This document shows, piece after piece, positions 52,794-61,291 of a DNA stretch of 64,000 bases (the first letter of the stretch is position 1; the number at the start of each line of letters is the position of its first letter). Where the stretch lies: positions 1,514,050-1,578,049 of the forward strand of contig NZ_SNWP01000010.1 of NCBI RefSeq assembly GCF_004361915.1. The letters run 5' to 3'. The position numbers and the translations under genes were made by a program. The notes beneath the pieces are model-generated. The model was not told where the DNA came from, searched no databases, and saw only the letters and a list, made by a program, of their open reading frames with translations. Source of the stretch: Sediminibacterium goheungense. Lineage in GTDB: Bacteria; Bacteroidota; Bacteroidia; Chitinophagales; Chitinophagaceae.

Positions 52794-53729
52794 ATGAAGC
52801 TACTGCTTGCGATTGTCTGCTTTCTGATATGTTTTTGTTGTATTGCGCAACAGGAGAAATTGTTGCGGAAAGAATTTTCGTTTACCACAGAAAATGATGC
52901 CTTTCTTTTTAAAATTAAAGATGCCTATTATACCAACGGCATTTTTTTCAACTACCGTATAGCCGACAGTACCAGCCAACGTAAAAAAATTCACTCATTT
53001 ACCCTAGGGCAGAAAATATTTACACCTGCTTCCCGAAAAGCAGAAACCACCAATGAAATTGATCGACCTTATTGTGGTTATCTCTTTATGCAATACACAC
53101 AAATCAACAGTTATAAAAAAGATGCGCTATTACAATGGGGTGGTAATATTAGTCTGGTAGGTAAAGCATCATTGGGTGAAGCCCTTCAGAATACATATCA
53201 TAAACTACTCGATTATAAGCGTTTTGAAGGATGGAAATATCAGGTGAGAAACGCTATGGGTTTAGATTTGTATGGTTCATATGCCCAAACGCTCTTTCAT
53301 TACAGAAATACTGTTAAGCTGGTTCCTCTGGCAGAAGCCACATTGGGTACCAACTTTACCAATATAAAAGCTGGCGCTATTTTCTGCTTGGGGGCATTTG
53401 AAAAAAATAATCGTTCTGCACTCTTCAATACAAGGGCTTCATCGGGATATGCATTGCCGGAAAAGAAAACAGAACTCTTTGTATATACTTACCCTGCCTG
53501 GATACTACAGGTATACAATGCAACTTTACAGGGCGGGCTTTTCAGCAAAGGCACTGGAGCAGTATTGGCAAAACCTGAAACATGGGTTTTTGAACAACGT
53601 CTGGGCATTTGCTTTGCTCAGGATCGTTTCAGCAGTCGTATTGAATTTGTACACCAATCGAAAGAAACCGCCATACAACTAACCGCCCAGAATTATGGCT
53701 CACTGCAAATAGGTATCCGTATGTTTTAA
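52794..53729 (+). CDS. LpxR-like lipid A deacylase (outer-membrane, DUF2219)
   Basis: About 311 residues from the ATG at 52794, where the signal peptide begins (MKLLLAIVCFLICFCCIAQ); the longer frame adds an unrelated leader. LpxR family segments are clear: FTTENDAFLF and DAYYTNGIFFNYRI (N-terminal Asn/Asp calcium site), HSFTLGQKIFTP, EIDRPYCGYLFMQY. The rest is barrel strands ending in GSLQIGIRMF. LpxR removes the 3'-acyloxyacyl chain of lipid A in the outer membrane and can change host recognition. Family call good; activity assumed. Next gene downstream is an omega-amidase, 36 bp later. Confidence 0.85.
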   Translation: MKLLLAIVCFLICFCCIAQQEKLLRKEFSFTTENDAFLFKIKDAYYTNGIFFNYRIADSTSQRKKIHSFTLGQKIFTPASRKAETTNEIDRPYCGYLFMQYTQINSYKKDALLQWGGNISLVGKASLGEALQNTYHKLLDYKRFEGWKYQVRNAMGLDLYGSYAQTLFHYRNTVKLVPLAEATLGTNFTNIKAGAIFCLGAFEKNNRSALFNTRASSGYALPEKKTELFVYTYPAWILQVYNATLQGGLFSKGTGAVLAKPETWVFEQRLGICFAQDRFSSRIEFVHQSKETAIQLTAQNYGSLQIGIRMF

Positions 53730-53765
53730 TGAACATCCTGTCTTCTTTCCGATTAACTTGCAGTT

Positions 53766-54581
53766 ATGTCATCACTTAGTTTTTCTATTATTCAGTCTTC
53801 ACTATACTGGGAAGATAAAACTGCCAATCTCCAAATGTTTGAGGAGAAAATCAATAGTATTAAAGAAAAAACAGAAATCGTTGTACTACCCGAAATGTTC
53901 AGTACCGGTTTTAGCATGCGCCCGGAAGCATTGGCAGAAAACATGGATGGTAGTTCGGTTCAATGGATGAAAGGAATGGCTGCCCAAAAGAAAATCATAC
54001 TCACAGGTAGCCTGATTATACAGGATGGCGATCATTTTTATAATCGTTTGTTATGGGTATTACCCAATGGTGAGCTTGGTTACTATGATAAAAGACATCG
54101 TTTTGCTTTTGCAGGAGAGGACCAGTATTATACAGCAGGAAATAAACGTTTGATTGCACAGGTAAAAGGATGGAGAATCAACCTGCAGATTTGTTACGAT
54201 CTGCGTTTCCCAGTATGGGCACGCCAGCAAACGAATGAACAAGGACCCGAATTTGACGCCATCATTTATGTGGCCAACTGGCCCGAAAGAAGAAGTCATG
54301 CATGGAAGACTTTGCTTACAGCCCGTGCCATCGAAAACCAATCGTATGTAATTGGTGTAAACAGGGTGGGTAATGATGGTAACAATATTTACCACAGTGG
54401 TAATAGTATGGTAATAGATCCGTTAGGTGAAGTTCTGTACCATAAAGAACACGATGAAGATATTTTCAGCATTACGCTACAAAAAGAATCGGTGGAGAAT
54501 GTTCGTTCGAGATTTCCTTTTTGGAAAGATGCAGATAGCTTTTATATAACGCAAGACCAGAGGCAGGGAACAGAGAAATAA
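53766..54581 (+). CDS. Omega-amidase / nitrilase family hydrolase (YafV-like)
   Basis: 271 residues. The catalytic triad of the nitrilase superfamily is visible: Glu in VVLPEMFSTGFSM, Lys in YYDKRHRFAFAGE, and Cys in LQICYDLRFPVWA. A second Glu-type segment precedes ANWPERRSHAWKTLLTARAI. The GFSMRPE loop and DKRHRFAFAGED stretch are those of omega-amidase, which hydrolyses 2-oxoglutaramate and 2-oxosuccinamate in methionine-salvage and glutamine-transaminase repair. A single gene, 71 bp before the NagA-like gene on the same strand. Confidence 0.9.
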   Translation: MSSLSFSIIQSSLYWEDKTANLQMFEEKINSIKEKTEIVVLPEMFSTGFSMRPEALAENMDGSSVQWMKGMAAQKKIILTGSLIIQDGDHFYNRLLWVLPNGELGYYDKRHRFAFAGEDQYYTAGNKRLIAQVKGWRINLQICYDLRFPVWARQQTNEQGPEFDAIIYVANWPERRSHAWKTLLTARAIENQSYVIGVNRVGNDGNNIYHSGNSMVIDPLGEVLYHKEHDEDIFSITLQKESVENVRSRFPFWKDADSFYITQDQRQGTEK

Positions 54582-54652
54582 GGAATATGAAATCTTCAAA
54601 GTAAGGGGAGCTATAGCTGCCTTACAAAAAATATTCAGGAGAAAATAATTTT

Positions 54653-55750
54653 ATGCGAGAGCGCAACACTTATTTTGCCAACCGTTTATTTACCGGCAGC
54701 CGATGGCTGGAACAGCAGGTGGTGGTTACAGAACGATCTGCCATTGTAGATATTGTACCCGCTACAGTTATTCATGAACCTTATACTGCACAGTTCCCTG
54801 TAATGGCACCCGCTTTAATGGATATTCAGATTTATGGTGCGCATGATCGCCTACTCTCAGTATATCCGGAACCCGCTTCACTGGAACTTTTGTACCATTA
54901 TTGCAGAGAGGGCGGTGCCGCTTATTTTCAACCTACAGTGGCTACCAATAGCTATGATGTTTTTAAAAAAGCGATTGATGCAGTTGCTGCTTACCAGAAA
55001 AACGGTGGAAGGGGCTGTATGGGTCTACATATTGAAGGCCCCTGGATCAATCCCGTAAAAAGAGGTGCACATTTAGCAGAATTTATACATGTACCAACGG
55101 TTGATCAGGTGCAAGCTTTACTTGACTATGGAAAGGGTATCATCACTATGATTACCCTGGCGCCTGAAACCTGTTCAGCGGATATCATCAACCTCATCCG
55201 ATCTTATGGTATTGTAATTTCTGCCGGACATAGTAATGCTACTTATCAGCAAGCAATCGATGCATTCAATAAGGGCATTCCAACAGCAACACACTTATTC
55301 AATGCCATGAGCGCATTACAGCATCGTGAACCAGGACTGGTAGGTGCTATTTTCGATCATGAGTCGGTAATGTGCAGTATCGTACCCGATGGCTACCATG
55401 TAGATTTTGCAGCCATCCGCATTGCTAAAAAACAAATGAATGAAAGACTGTTTGCCATTACCGATGCGGTTACCAATACCACCACCGGACCTTATCCGCA
55501 TAAGCTTAATGGAGATAAATACGAATCGAATGGAACCCTGAGTGGTTCTGCATTGAATATGATAGGCTGTGTAAAGAATCTCGTTCAAAAAGCACATATT
55601 ACACTGGATGAAGCCTTACGTATGTGCAGCCTCTATCCGGCACAGGTAATGGGTCTTTCACACAGAACCGGTAGAATTGAAAAGGGCTACAATGTAGCAA
55701 TGGTGGGCTTAACAGAGACACTGGAAGTTTTGAAAGTGGTGGATGAGTAA
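54653..55750 (+). CDS. nagA: N-acetylglucosamine-6-phosphate deacetylase
   Basis: 365 residues. NagA landmarks: LMDIQIYGAHDR (N-terminal metal-site region), GGAAYFQPTVATNS, GLHIEGPWINPVKRGAH (HIEGP with substrate His), metal His residues in SAGHSNATYQQA and THLFNAMSALQHREPG, and catalytic Asp in FAITDAVTN. It deacetylates GlcNAc-6-phosphate in amino-sugar recycling. It lacks the first HxH seen in other amidohydrolases, which is normal for one-metal NagA enzymes. No nagB next door. Start ATG preceded by GGAG-like bases. Confidence 0.9.
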   Translation: MRERNTYFANRLFTGSRWLEQQVVVTERSAIVDIVPATVIHEPYTAQFPVMAPALMDIQIYGAHDRLLSVYPEPASLELLYHYCREGGAAYFQPTVATNSYDVFKKAIDAVAAYQKNGGRGCMGLHIEGPWINPVKRGAHLAEFIHVPTVDQVQALLDYGKGIITMITLAPETCSADIINLIRSYGIVISAGHSNATYQQAIDAFNKGIPTATHLFNAMSALQHREPGLVGAIFDHESVMCSIVPDGYHVDFAAIRIAKKQMNERLFAITDAVTNTTTGPYPHKLNGDKYESNGTLSGSALNMIGCVKNLVQKAHITLDEALRMCSLYPAQVMGLSHRTGRIEKGYNVAMVGLTETLEVLKVVDE

Positions 55751-55808
55751 ATACCGCAGGGAACACATAAAACTCAGCAAACCACATGTAACAGAAGCAA
55801 CCTTGGTC

Positions 55809-56139
55809 TTAAAGCTTCTGTAGTTGTACTATCATCTGTGGAAGAAATGTTTCTTTGATATTCCAGACTATAGAATAATCTATACCAAAATAGTCATGAA
55901 CAATTCTGTTTCTGAAACCGCGAATCTTATGCCAGTCTATTTCATTATGTATCTCTTTAAACTCCTCAGGTAGCCCTATTTGCAGCTTCACCAATAATCT
56001 CAAAGTTTCTGATAACTGCATCAACCGTCTTGGAATCGGTTGTAAAATCCTCTAAAGTCAGGCCTTCGGTATAGTCCAGAATTTTCTGTCCACTTTCGAG
56101 TATATCTTCTATTAGTAAACCGGTGGATCTTTTAGACAT
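55809..56139 (-). pseudogene. HepT-like HEPN toxin, frameshifted
   Basis: The start (ATG at 56139, MSKRSTGLLIEDILESGQKI) and the end (RNRIVHDYFGIDYSIVW) together make a normal 110-residue HepT (DUF86) protein with the catalytic Rx4HxY motif RNRIVHDY. The two halves are in different frames: around 55974-55976 a run of three G on the minus strand has one base too many (AATAGGGCTACC), so the first frame stops just after GEAANRAT. Removing one G restores LPEEFKEI in frame. HepT is an HEPN RNase toxin whose partner MntA lies directly upstream, overlapping by 8 bp. Either a real inactivating mutation or a sequencing error in a homopolymer. Confidence 0.8.
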
Positions 56140-56398
56140 ATACAATATCAGATTCTATTGCCTGATAATATTTAAGTTTAATCCCTTTTTTAGATACAAG
56201 ATCAATTTTTCGTTTGAACTTTTGTTCAAGATAATCAGCCAAATCAATAAACTCTACACCAACAGGTTTGGAAAAATCTACGATAATATCGATATCACTT
56301 GTAGCAGAAGAGAAATCGTCTCTTACAACAGACCCAAAAAGACCGATTTCACTGATTGCGTATTTTTCAATCAATTACGGCTTTAGTTTAACCAGCAT
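56132..56398 (-). pseudogene. MntA-like antitoxin nucleotidyltransferase, interrupted near the start
   Basis: The body (KYAISEIGLFGSVVRDDF then SDIDIIVDF) has the GSx10DxD active site of minimal nucleotidyltransferases that AMPylate and neutralise HepT. The natural start is probably the ATG at 56398 (MLVKLKP), but the eighth codon is TAA; the frame continues LIEKYAIS, exactly where a normal MntA would continue. So a nonsense change seems to cut the gene, unless translation restarts at the TTG at 56374. It overlaps the hepT start by 8 bp, the normal MntA-HepT layout. Both partners being damaged suggests decay of the module. Confidence 0.7.
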
Positions 56399-56542
56399 GC
56401 CTTTTATAGACGCTAATTGTGTTATACTACAAAGATACGAAACCCTCCGATAATCTATTATTAAGGTCTAAGATGCTGATAATCAGATAGTGTTTGACGT
56501 AAAGATTCTTTCACTTCAAAAGATAAGTATTCGCTCATTCTC

Positions 56543-58033
56543 TTACCTGTTATCGTTAGAGGCACCAATCATCTTCTTCACTTCCGCCAGTTTAATATCA
56601 TATCCTTCTTTTATTGCCTGAGAAGATGGCTTGATTGTAATATCAGGTATAATACCATGACCCTTGGGGCGGTCTTTGTCCATTACCAAACGATACATGG
56701 GTAAACTCACCATTATACCCGAGTTGGGTAACGTGATTTTGGGAATATGCATGGCTGAGTTACCATAATAGCCTCCACCCGTTTCTTCACCCACTACTTT
56801 TACATTCGGCTGGCCCTGCAGTTGTGAAATAAACATGGTGGCGGCAGAAAATGTATAACCACCCTGTATCAGGTACACTTTACCATTGTAATGATGCGTT
56901 TCTCTCGGCATATATTCATGACGCTCATACCTTCTGTAATGAATTTTTCCATCTTTTTCTTTGCTGGCACCGAAGTTCATAGCAAACCAATAAATCAAAG
57001 TTGGTTTGATATAACGGCCGTAGGTAAATTTTCTGCTGATAGCTGCTACTGTATCGCCTACCCTGAAAGGCTTATCAATTAAATATTGAGTAAGCCTTAT
57101 GCTATTACTCACATTACCACCGCCATTCTCTCTCAGGTCCATCACAAGGTTTTGTATGGATAGTTTTTTCAGCGTCCTGAATGATTTTCTAAAAAAACTC
57201 TTTAACCTGCCGCCGGTAAAGGTAGTGAGCCTTATATAGGCCGTACTTGCGGCTGAATCAATTAGCATACTCCTTTTATTGAGGAGAGTAAGCTTTCTTA
57301 TTTCCCTTCTTGTTAAACGCGGTTCTTTTATCGCTTCTTTTTTTCTGCCTGTATCTATTACCGGTCGATAGGCTTTTATCGTCGTTTCTTTTTCACTATT
57401 GGTTGAATCGATATAGCGAATGATATATACAGAATCCTCATCACCCAGAATGGTTTTATACCAACCGGGAAAGTTCCCACTGATCACCTGGCTTTTATGG
57501 TTTATGCCATATCCATCGGTACTGATATATTGATACATGGTGTCCAGTAGCTGTGCCGGAGTTCGTTGATTGATGGCAGTAATGATGGTACCTCGTTTGA
57601 AAATGCTGTCGTTCCGATGGATACTACCTAATACTACCAGACTATCGTCCCATGCTTTGACAGACAAGGGAAATTGCGGGTAGCGATACAGACCAGCTAT
57701 TTTACCATATGCTTTTGAAAAGCGAACGGTAGTATGGCCACATCGTATACGTGCCACCAGTTTCGAAACGAGGTTTTTGTATGTTGGCTCATTCAATGAA
57801 TCGGTAATACCAGCAATGGTTTCCTGAAAATAGTAATCAATGCTGTCTTTGGGTGTGTACCAATACAAACTGGGATGATTGGCTTCCAGTATTTTTTTCA
57901 GTAGTACAATATCTTCTATCAATGGTGCCGCTGCCATTTTGGGTAATGGTGGCGGCATACGTTGTGCAGATACCTGTTGCCAGATACCCGCAACCAATAC
58001 CAGCACTGCAACCATTGAGCTTACTGTCTTCAT
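56543..58033 (-). CDS. S41 family peptidase (C-terminal processing type), secreted
   Basis: 496 residues. Signal peptide KTVSSMVAVLVLVAGIWQQV. The N-terminal helical part includes LKKILEANHPSLYWYTPKDS and ARIRCGHTTVRFS, typical of the TSPc/S41 group in Bacteroidota. A PDZ-like insertion (about 140-190) is followed by the catalytic core VMDLRENGGGNVSNS and IQGGYTFSAATMF, where Ser of FSAAT is the nucleophile, then KVVGEETGGG. Expected periplasmic or surface protease that degrades misfolded or partly folded proteins. It lies 6 bp upstream of nothing obvious on its own strand except thiL, whose stop is at 58040, so the two may share a transcript (thiL first). Confidence 0.88.
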   Translation of the reverse strand: MKTVSSMVAVLVLVAGIWQQVSAQRMPPPLPKMAAAPLIEDIVLLKKILEANHPSLYWYTPKDSIDYYFQETIAGITDSLNEPTYKNLVSKLVARIRCGHTTVRFSKAYGKIAGLYRYPQFPLSVKAWDDSLVVLGSIHRNDSIFKRGTIITAINQRTPAQLLDTMYQYISTDGYGINHKSQVISGNFPGWYKTILGDEDSVYIIRYIDSTNSEKETTIKAYRPVIDTGRKKEAIKEPRLTRREIRKLTLLNKRSMLIDSAASTAYIRLTTFTGGRLKSFFRKSFRTLKKLSIQNLVMDLRENGGGNVSNSIRLTQYLIDKPFRVGDTVAAISRKFTYGRYIKPTLIYWFAMNFGASKEKDGKIHYRRYERHEYMPRETHHYNGKVYLIQGGYTFSAATMFISQLQGQPNVKVVGEETGGGYYGNSAMHIPKITLPNSGIMVSLPMYRLVMDKDRPKGHGIIPDITIKPSSQAIKEGYDIKLAEVKKMIGASNDNR

Positions 58034-58039
58034 AAGCGA

Positions 58040-59074
58040 TTATTGCTGAAAGGCATTCCAGCCTTGTGCAGTGATGGCAAAACTATTACCTCCTTTGGTG
58101 AGTAATTTGCAACCTTCTTCCAGTTCTGTCATATAGCCAATTACACTGATCTCTTCATTCAGTGTAATTTTTTCATGATCTTCCTGTTTCAGGGTAAAGA
58201 TCAATTCATAATCTTCACCTCCATTCAGGGCACACACCGTAGGATCCAAACCAAATTTGAATGCTGCTTTTCTGCTGTCTTCTGCAATCGGAAGTTTCTC
58301 TTCATAAATACGGCAGCCCAGGTTACTCTGCTTGCAAAGGTGAAGTACTTCACTGCTGATACCATCACTTACATCCATCATGGCTGTAGGTACGATCTTT
58401 TGGCTTTCAAAAAAAGCAATGATATCTTTTCTGGCTTCTGGTTTTAACAGCCTGCCTACGATATAGCTTTCATTTTCGAGATCGGGTTGCACCTGTGGAT
58501 TTTCTAAATAAATTTTCTTTTCTCTTTCCATCAAAGTCAACCCCAGAAAAGCACCCCCCAGATCGCCACTCACACAAATCAGGTCGCCTTTTGATGCGGT
58601 GCTTCTTTTTACAAACTGGTCTGGTGTTACTTCACCAATAGCTGTTACTGAAATAATCAATCCTTTCTGAGAAGTAGAAGTATCTCCGCCAATCAGGTCA
58701 ACCCCATGTTTTTCACAGGCTATATGTATGCCTTCATACAGTTCATTGATGGCTTCCACACTAAAACGATTGCTCATGCCAATACTCACGGTTATTTGTG
58801 TAGGTGTGGCATTCATTGCATAGATATCGCTCAGGTTTACCATCACCGCTTTATAGCCAAGATGCTTTAACGGTGTGTACATAAGATCGAAATGTATGCC
58901 TTCCAGTAGCAGATCTGTACTGATCACAGTCTGTTTACCAAAATGGTCTATTACTGCCGCATCATCGCCCACACCCAGTATGGTGGATGCATTATGTGTT
59001 TCGAAATTACGCGTCAGATGATCGATTAAACCAAACTCACCCAGGGTTTGTATTTCTGTTCTTGTTTCACTCAT
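58040..59074 (-). CDS. thiL: Thiamine-monophosphate kinase
   Basis: 344 residues from the ATG at 59074 (MSETRTEIQTLGEFGLIDHL); the frame's earlier start is less likely. ThiL landmarks: LGVGDDAAVID, STDLLLEGIHFDL, GYKAVMVNLSDIYAM, LIGGDTSTS (Mg/ATP site), CVSGDLGGAFLGL, MMDVSDGISSEV and NGGEDYELIF. It phosphorylates thiamine monophosphate to the diphosphate cofactor. Its stop is 6 bp from the S41 peptidase start on the same strand, so they are probably co-transcribed without obvious functional link. Confidence 0.95.
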   Translation of the reverse strand: MSETRTEIQTLGEFGLIDHLTRNFETHNASTILGVGDDAAVIDHFGKQTVISTDLLLEGIHFDLMYTPLKHLGYKAVMVNLSDIYAMNATPTQITVSIGMSNRFSVEAINELYEGIHIACEKHGVDLIGGDTSTSQKGLIISVTAIGEVTPDQFVKRSTASKGDLICVSGDLGGAFLGLTLMEREKKIYLENPQVQPDLENESYIVGRLLKPEARKDIIAFFESQKIVPTAMMDVSDGISSEVLHLCKQSNLGCRIYEEKLPIAEDSRKAAFKFGLDPTVCALNGGEDYELIFTLKQEDHEKITLNEEISVIGYMTELEEGCKLLTKGGNSFAITAQGWNAFQQ

Positions 59075-59150
59075 AATTAATATTGAATAATGAATACCCA
59101 ATGTTCAACCGCGAAATCAGATATTCGATATTTCTCTGTTCCTCTGTTTC

Positions 59151-59936
59151 TTAACGCGACTCCACAGCTGCCCCATTCACAATGGCTACCAGTTCATCGT
59201 GAATTTTTCCGTTGGTAGCAATGATGTGTGGCTGATAGGGAGAGTAATACGCTCCTGTAAAGTCTGTTACCTTACCTCCTGCTTCTTCCACCATCAGAAA
59301 ACCGGCTGCACTATCCCATGCCTGTAATTTATGTTCATAGAAACCATCGAATCGACCCGCAGCTACCCAACAAAGATCAATGGCCGCACTACCCAGTCTT
59401 CTTACGGGCACACCCTTTCTGATTAATTTTTCGAATACCTGTAAAGGTCCGTTTTCCATGTCCAGATAGGTATAAGGGAAACCGGTTACCAGACAGCTTT
59501 TAATGACTTCTGTTTTATCACTTACCTGTATTTTTTTATCGTTCAGTGTGGCACCAAAACCTTTCTGTGCAAAATAAAATTCATTGATAAAAGGATTGTA
59601 CACCGCACCGAGTATCATTTGTCCATCCTGCTCAATACCAATACTCACACAACAGATAGGAATACCGTTCGCAAAATTTACGGTACCATCAATCGGATCA
59701 ATGATCCATTTATAAGAAGAATCCTGTACAATTTCTCCCGTTTCTTCACTCAAAATAAAATGATCGGGATAATCCTGTCTGATCACTTCAAAAATGGCTT
59801 TCTCCGCCGCGTGGTCGGCTTCTGTTACCAGGTTATTGATTCCTTCTTTATTACTGATTTTGAAATTACCATTGAAAAATCGCTGTAATTCTGCGGCACC
59901 AGCCTCGGTAGCCTTGATAAGGGTTTGTTTTAGCAT
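59151..59936 (-). CDS. Inositol monophosphatase family phosphatase (SuhB-like)
   Basis: 261 residues. Metal-binding motifs of the family are complete: ILSEETGE, WIIDPIDGTVNFANGIP and the C-terminal LQAWDSAAGFLMVEEAGGKV. N-terminal NLVTEADHAAEKAI is also typical. It dephosphorylates inositol monophosphate or a related sugar phosphate; in some bacteria the homologue SuhB also works in rRNA antitermination. Substrate is not decidable by eye. Single gene, divergent from the GT2 gene at 60010 across a short repeat-bearing spacer. Confidence 0.92.
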   Translation of the reverse strand: MLKQTLIKATEAGAAELQRFFNGNFKISNKEGINNLVTEADHAAEKAIFEVIRQDYPDHFILSEETGEIVQDSSYKWIIDPIDGTVNFANGIPICCVSIGIEQDGQMILGAVYNPFINEFYFAQKGFGATLNDKKIQVSDKTEVIKSCLVTGFPYTYLDMENGPLQVFEKLIRKGVPVRRLGSAAIDLCWVAAGRFDGFYEHKLQAWDSAAGFLMVEEAGGKVTDFTGAYYSPYQPHIIATNGKIHDELVAIVNGAAVESR

Positions 59937-60009
59937 GCTGCAAAAGTAACGAGATGGAAGAAGAAATCAGGAATCAGGAATAAGAAATAAGAAGTCAGAT
60001 TGTCATTGT

Positions 60010-61230
60010 GTGGAGATAGGGTGCGTATTCCTGCTTATTATTGCAGTAGAAAATCTTTATTTGGAGCTGAGTATCATCATAGTAAATTACAGGGTACCCG
60101 TTTTTCTGGAGCAATGTATTTTATCCGTAAAGCGCTCGATGCAGCAGATTAGCGGTGAAATTATTGTAGTCGATAATGCTTCGGAAGATAAAAGTGTTGA
60201 GCATCTCAGGAAAGCTTTTCCGGATGTGCAGTTTATTTTTTCTCCAACCAATATTGGTTTTGCCAGGGCTAATAACCTGGGACTGGCACATGCCAGCGGG
60301 CAGTATGTTCTTTTTCTGAATCCCGATACGCTGGTACCTGAAAACACCCTATCACATTGCGTACAATTCCTGCATAAGAATATAAGTTGCGGGGCCGTGG
60401 GTGTGAGAATGATCAATGGATTTGGAAATTATTTACCCGAAAGTAAAAGAGCGAGACCTGGCTTATTGAATGCCTTTTTCAAGCTTACAGGTGTCGCGGC
60501 TTTGTTTCCGAAATCAGGATGGCTGAATCATTATGCACTCGGACATCTTTCTATTCAGGAACAACATCCGGTAGCCATTCTTGCTGGCGCATTTATGATG
60601 GTGAGAAAAACCATTCTTAATCAGTTGGATGGTTTCGACGCCGCCTTTTTTATGTACGGAGAAGATGTAGACCTTTCTGTACGTGTTCAGCAACTGGGTT
60701 ATTCCATTTTCTATCTGGGCGATGCCTGTATCATTCACTATAAGGGTCAAAGCTCGCGTAACCGAACACAACAACAGAACCGTATTTTTTATAAAGCCAT
60801 GCGTTTGTTTGTACAAAAACATTACAGATTGGGCGGTTTATTAATTCCTTTTATTTTTCTGGTGCAGTGGATGGCTGCTTTTCGCAAATGGCTATCACCG
60901 CCCCGTTCTGTTATGCCCATGCTCAACAGTGTTTCTTCTGCTTTTGTATTGGGCGATTTGGTTGCCTGTGAACATGCCCGGTTGCTCATAAACAACAGAT
61001 CTAAACCCGGCATCATCAAAGGTTGTATCGGTATTCAGGAAAAAGCCCTCTCACAAATAGGACACCTGTCTGAGCTGAGTCTGCTTTGTCAGCAATACGA
61101 TATTAAACAACTGATTATATGTGTGCCTGATCTTTCGTTACAGGAAGCCACACAACTGATGACAAGGCTCAGGGGATTATTTTTCAGATTTGTATTTACG
61201 GGTTCCGATTCCTTACCATTTAACAACTGA
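60010..61230 (+). CDS. Glycosyltransferase family 2, rhamnosyltransferase-like
   Basis: Up to 406 residues from a GTG at 60010; a TTG at about 60058 (LELSIIIVNY) is a possible alternative, and no good ATG exists near the domain start. GT2 (GT-A fold) motifs: LSIIIVNYRVPVFLEQC, IIVVDNASEDKS, NIGFARANNLGLAHASG, VLFLNPDT (DxD-type) and GAFMMVRKTILNQLDGFDAAFFMYGEDVDL. The C-terminal 130 residues form a separate helical/hydrophobic part that may attach the protein to the membrane. It adds a sugar to lipopolysaccharide or another surface glycan. Followed at 61292 by the GH3-family gene. Confidence 0.88.
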   Translation: MEIGCVFLLIIAVENLYLELSIIIVNYRVPVFLEQCILSVKRSMQQISGEIIVVDNASEDKSVEHLRKAFPDVQFIFSPTNIGFARANNLGLAHASGQYVLFLNPDTLVPENTLSHCVQFLHKNISCGAVGVRMINGFGNYLPESKRARPGLLNAFFKLTGVAALFPKSGWLNHYALGHLSIQEQHPVAILAGAFMMVRKTILNQLDGFDAAFFMYGEDVDLSVRVQQLGYSIFYLGDACIIHYKGQSSRNRTQQQNRIFYKAMRLFVQKHYRLGGLLIPFIFLVQWMAAFRKWLSPPRSVMPMLNSVSSAFVLGDLVACEHARLLINNRSKPGIIKGCIGIQEKALSQIGHLSELSLLCQQYDIKQLIICVPDLSLQEATQLMTRLRGLFFRFVFTGSDSLPFNN

Positions 61231-61291
61231 CAAGATAGTTTTAGTAGTTTTTACTGTAGTTTCGTATATTCAATTAACCTGAGACCTAACG

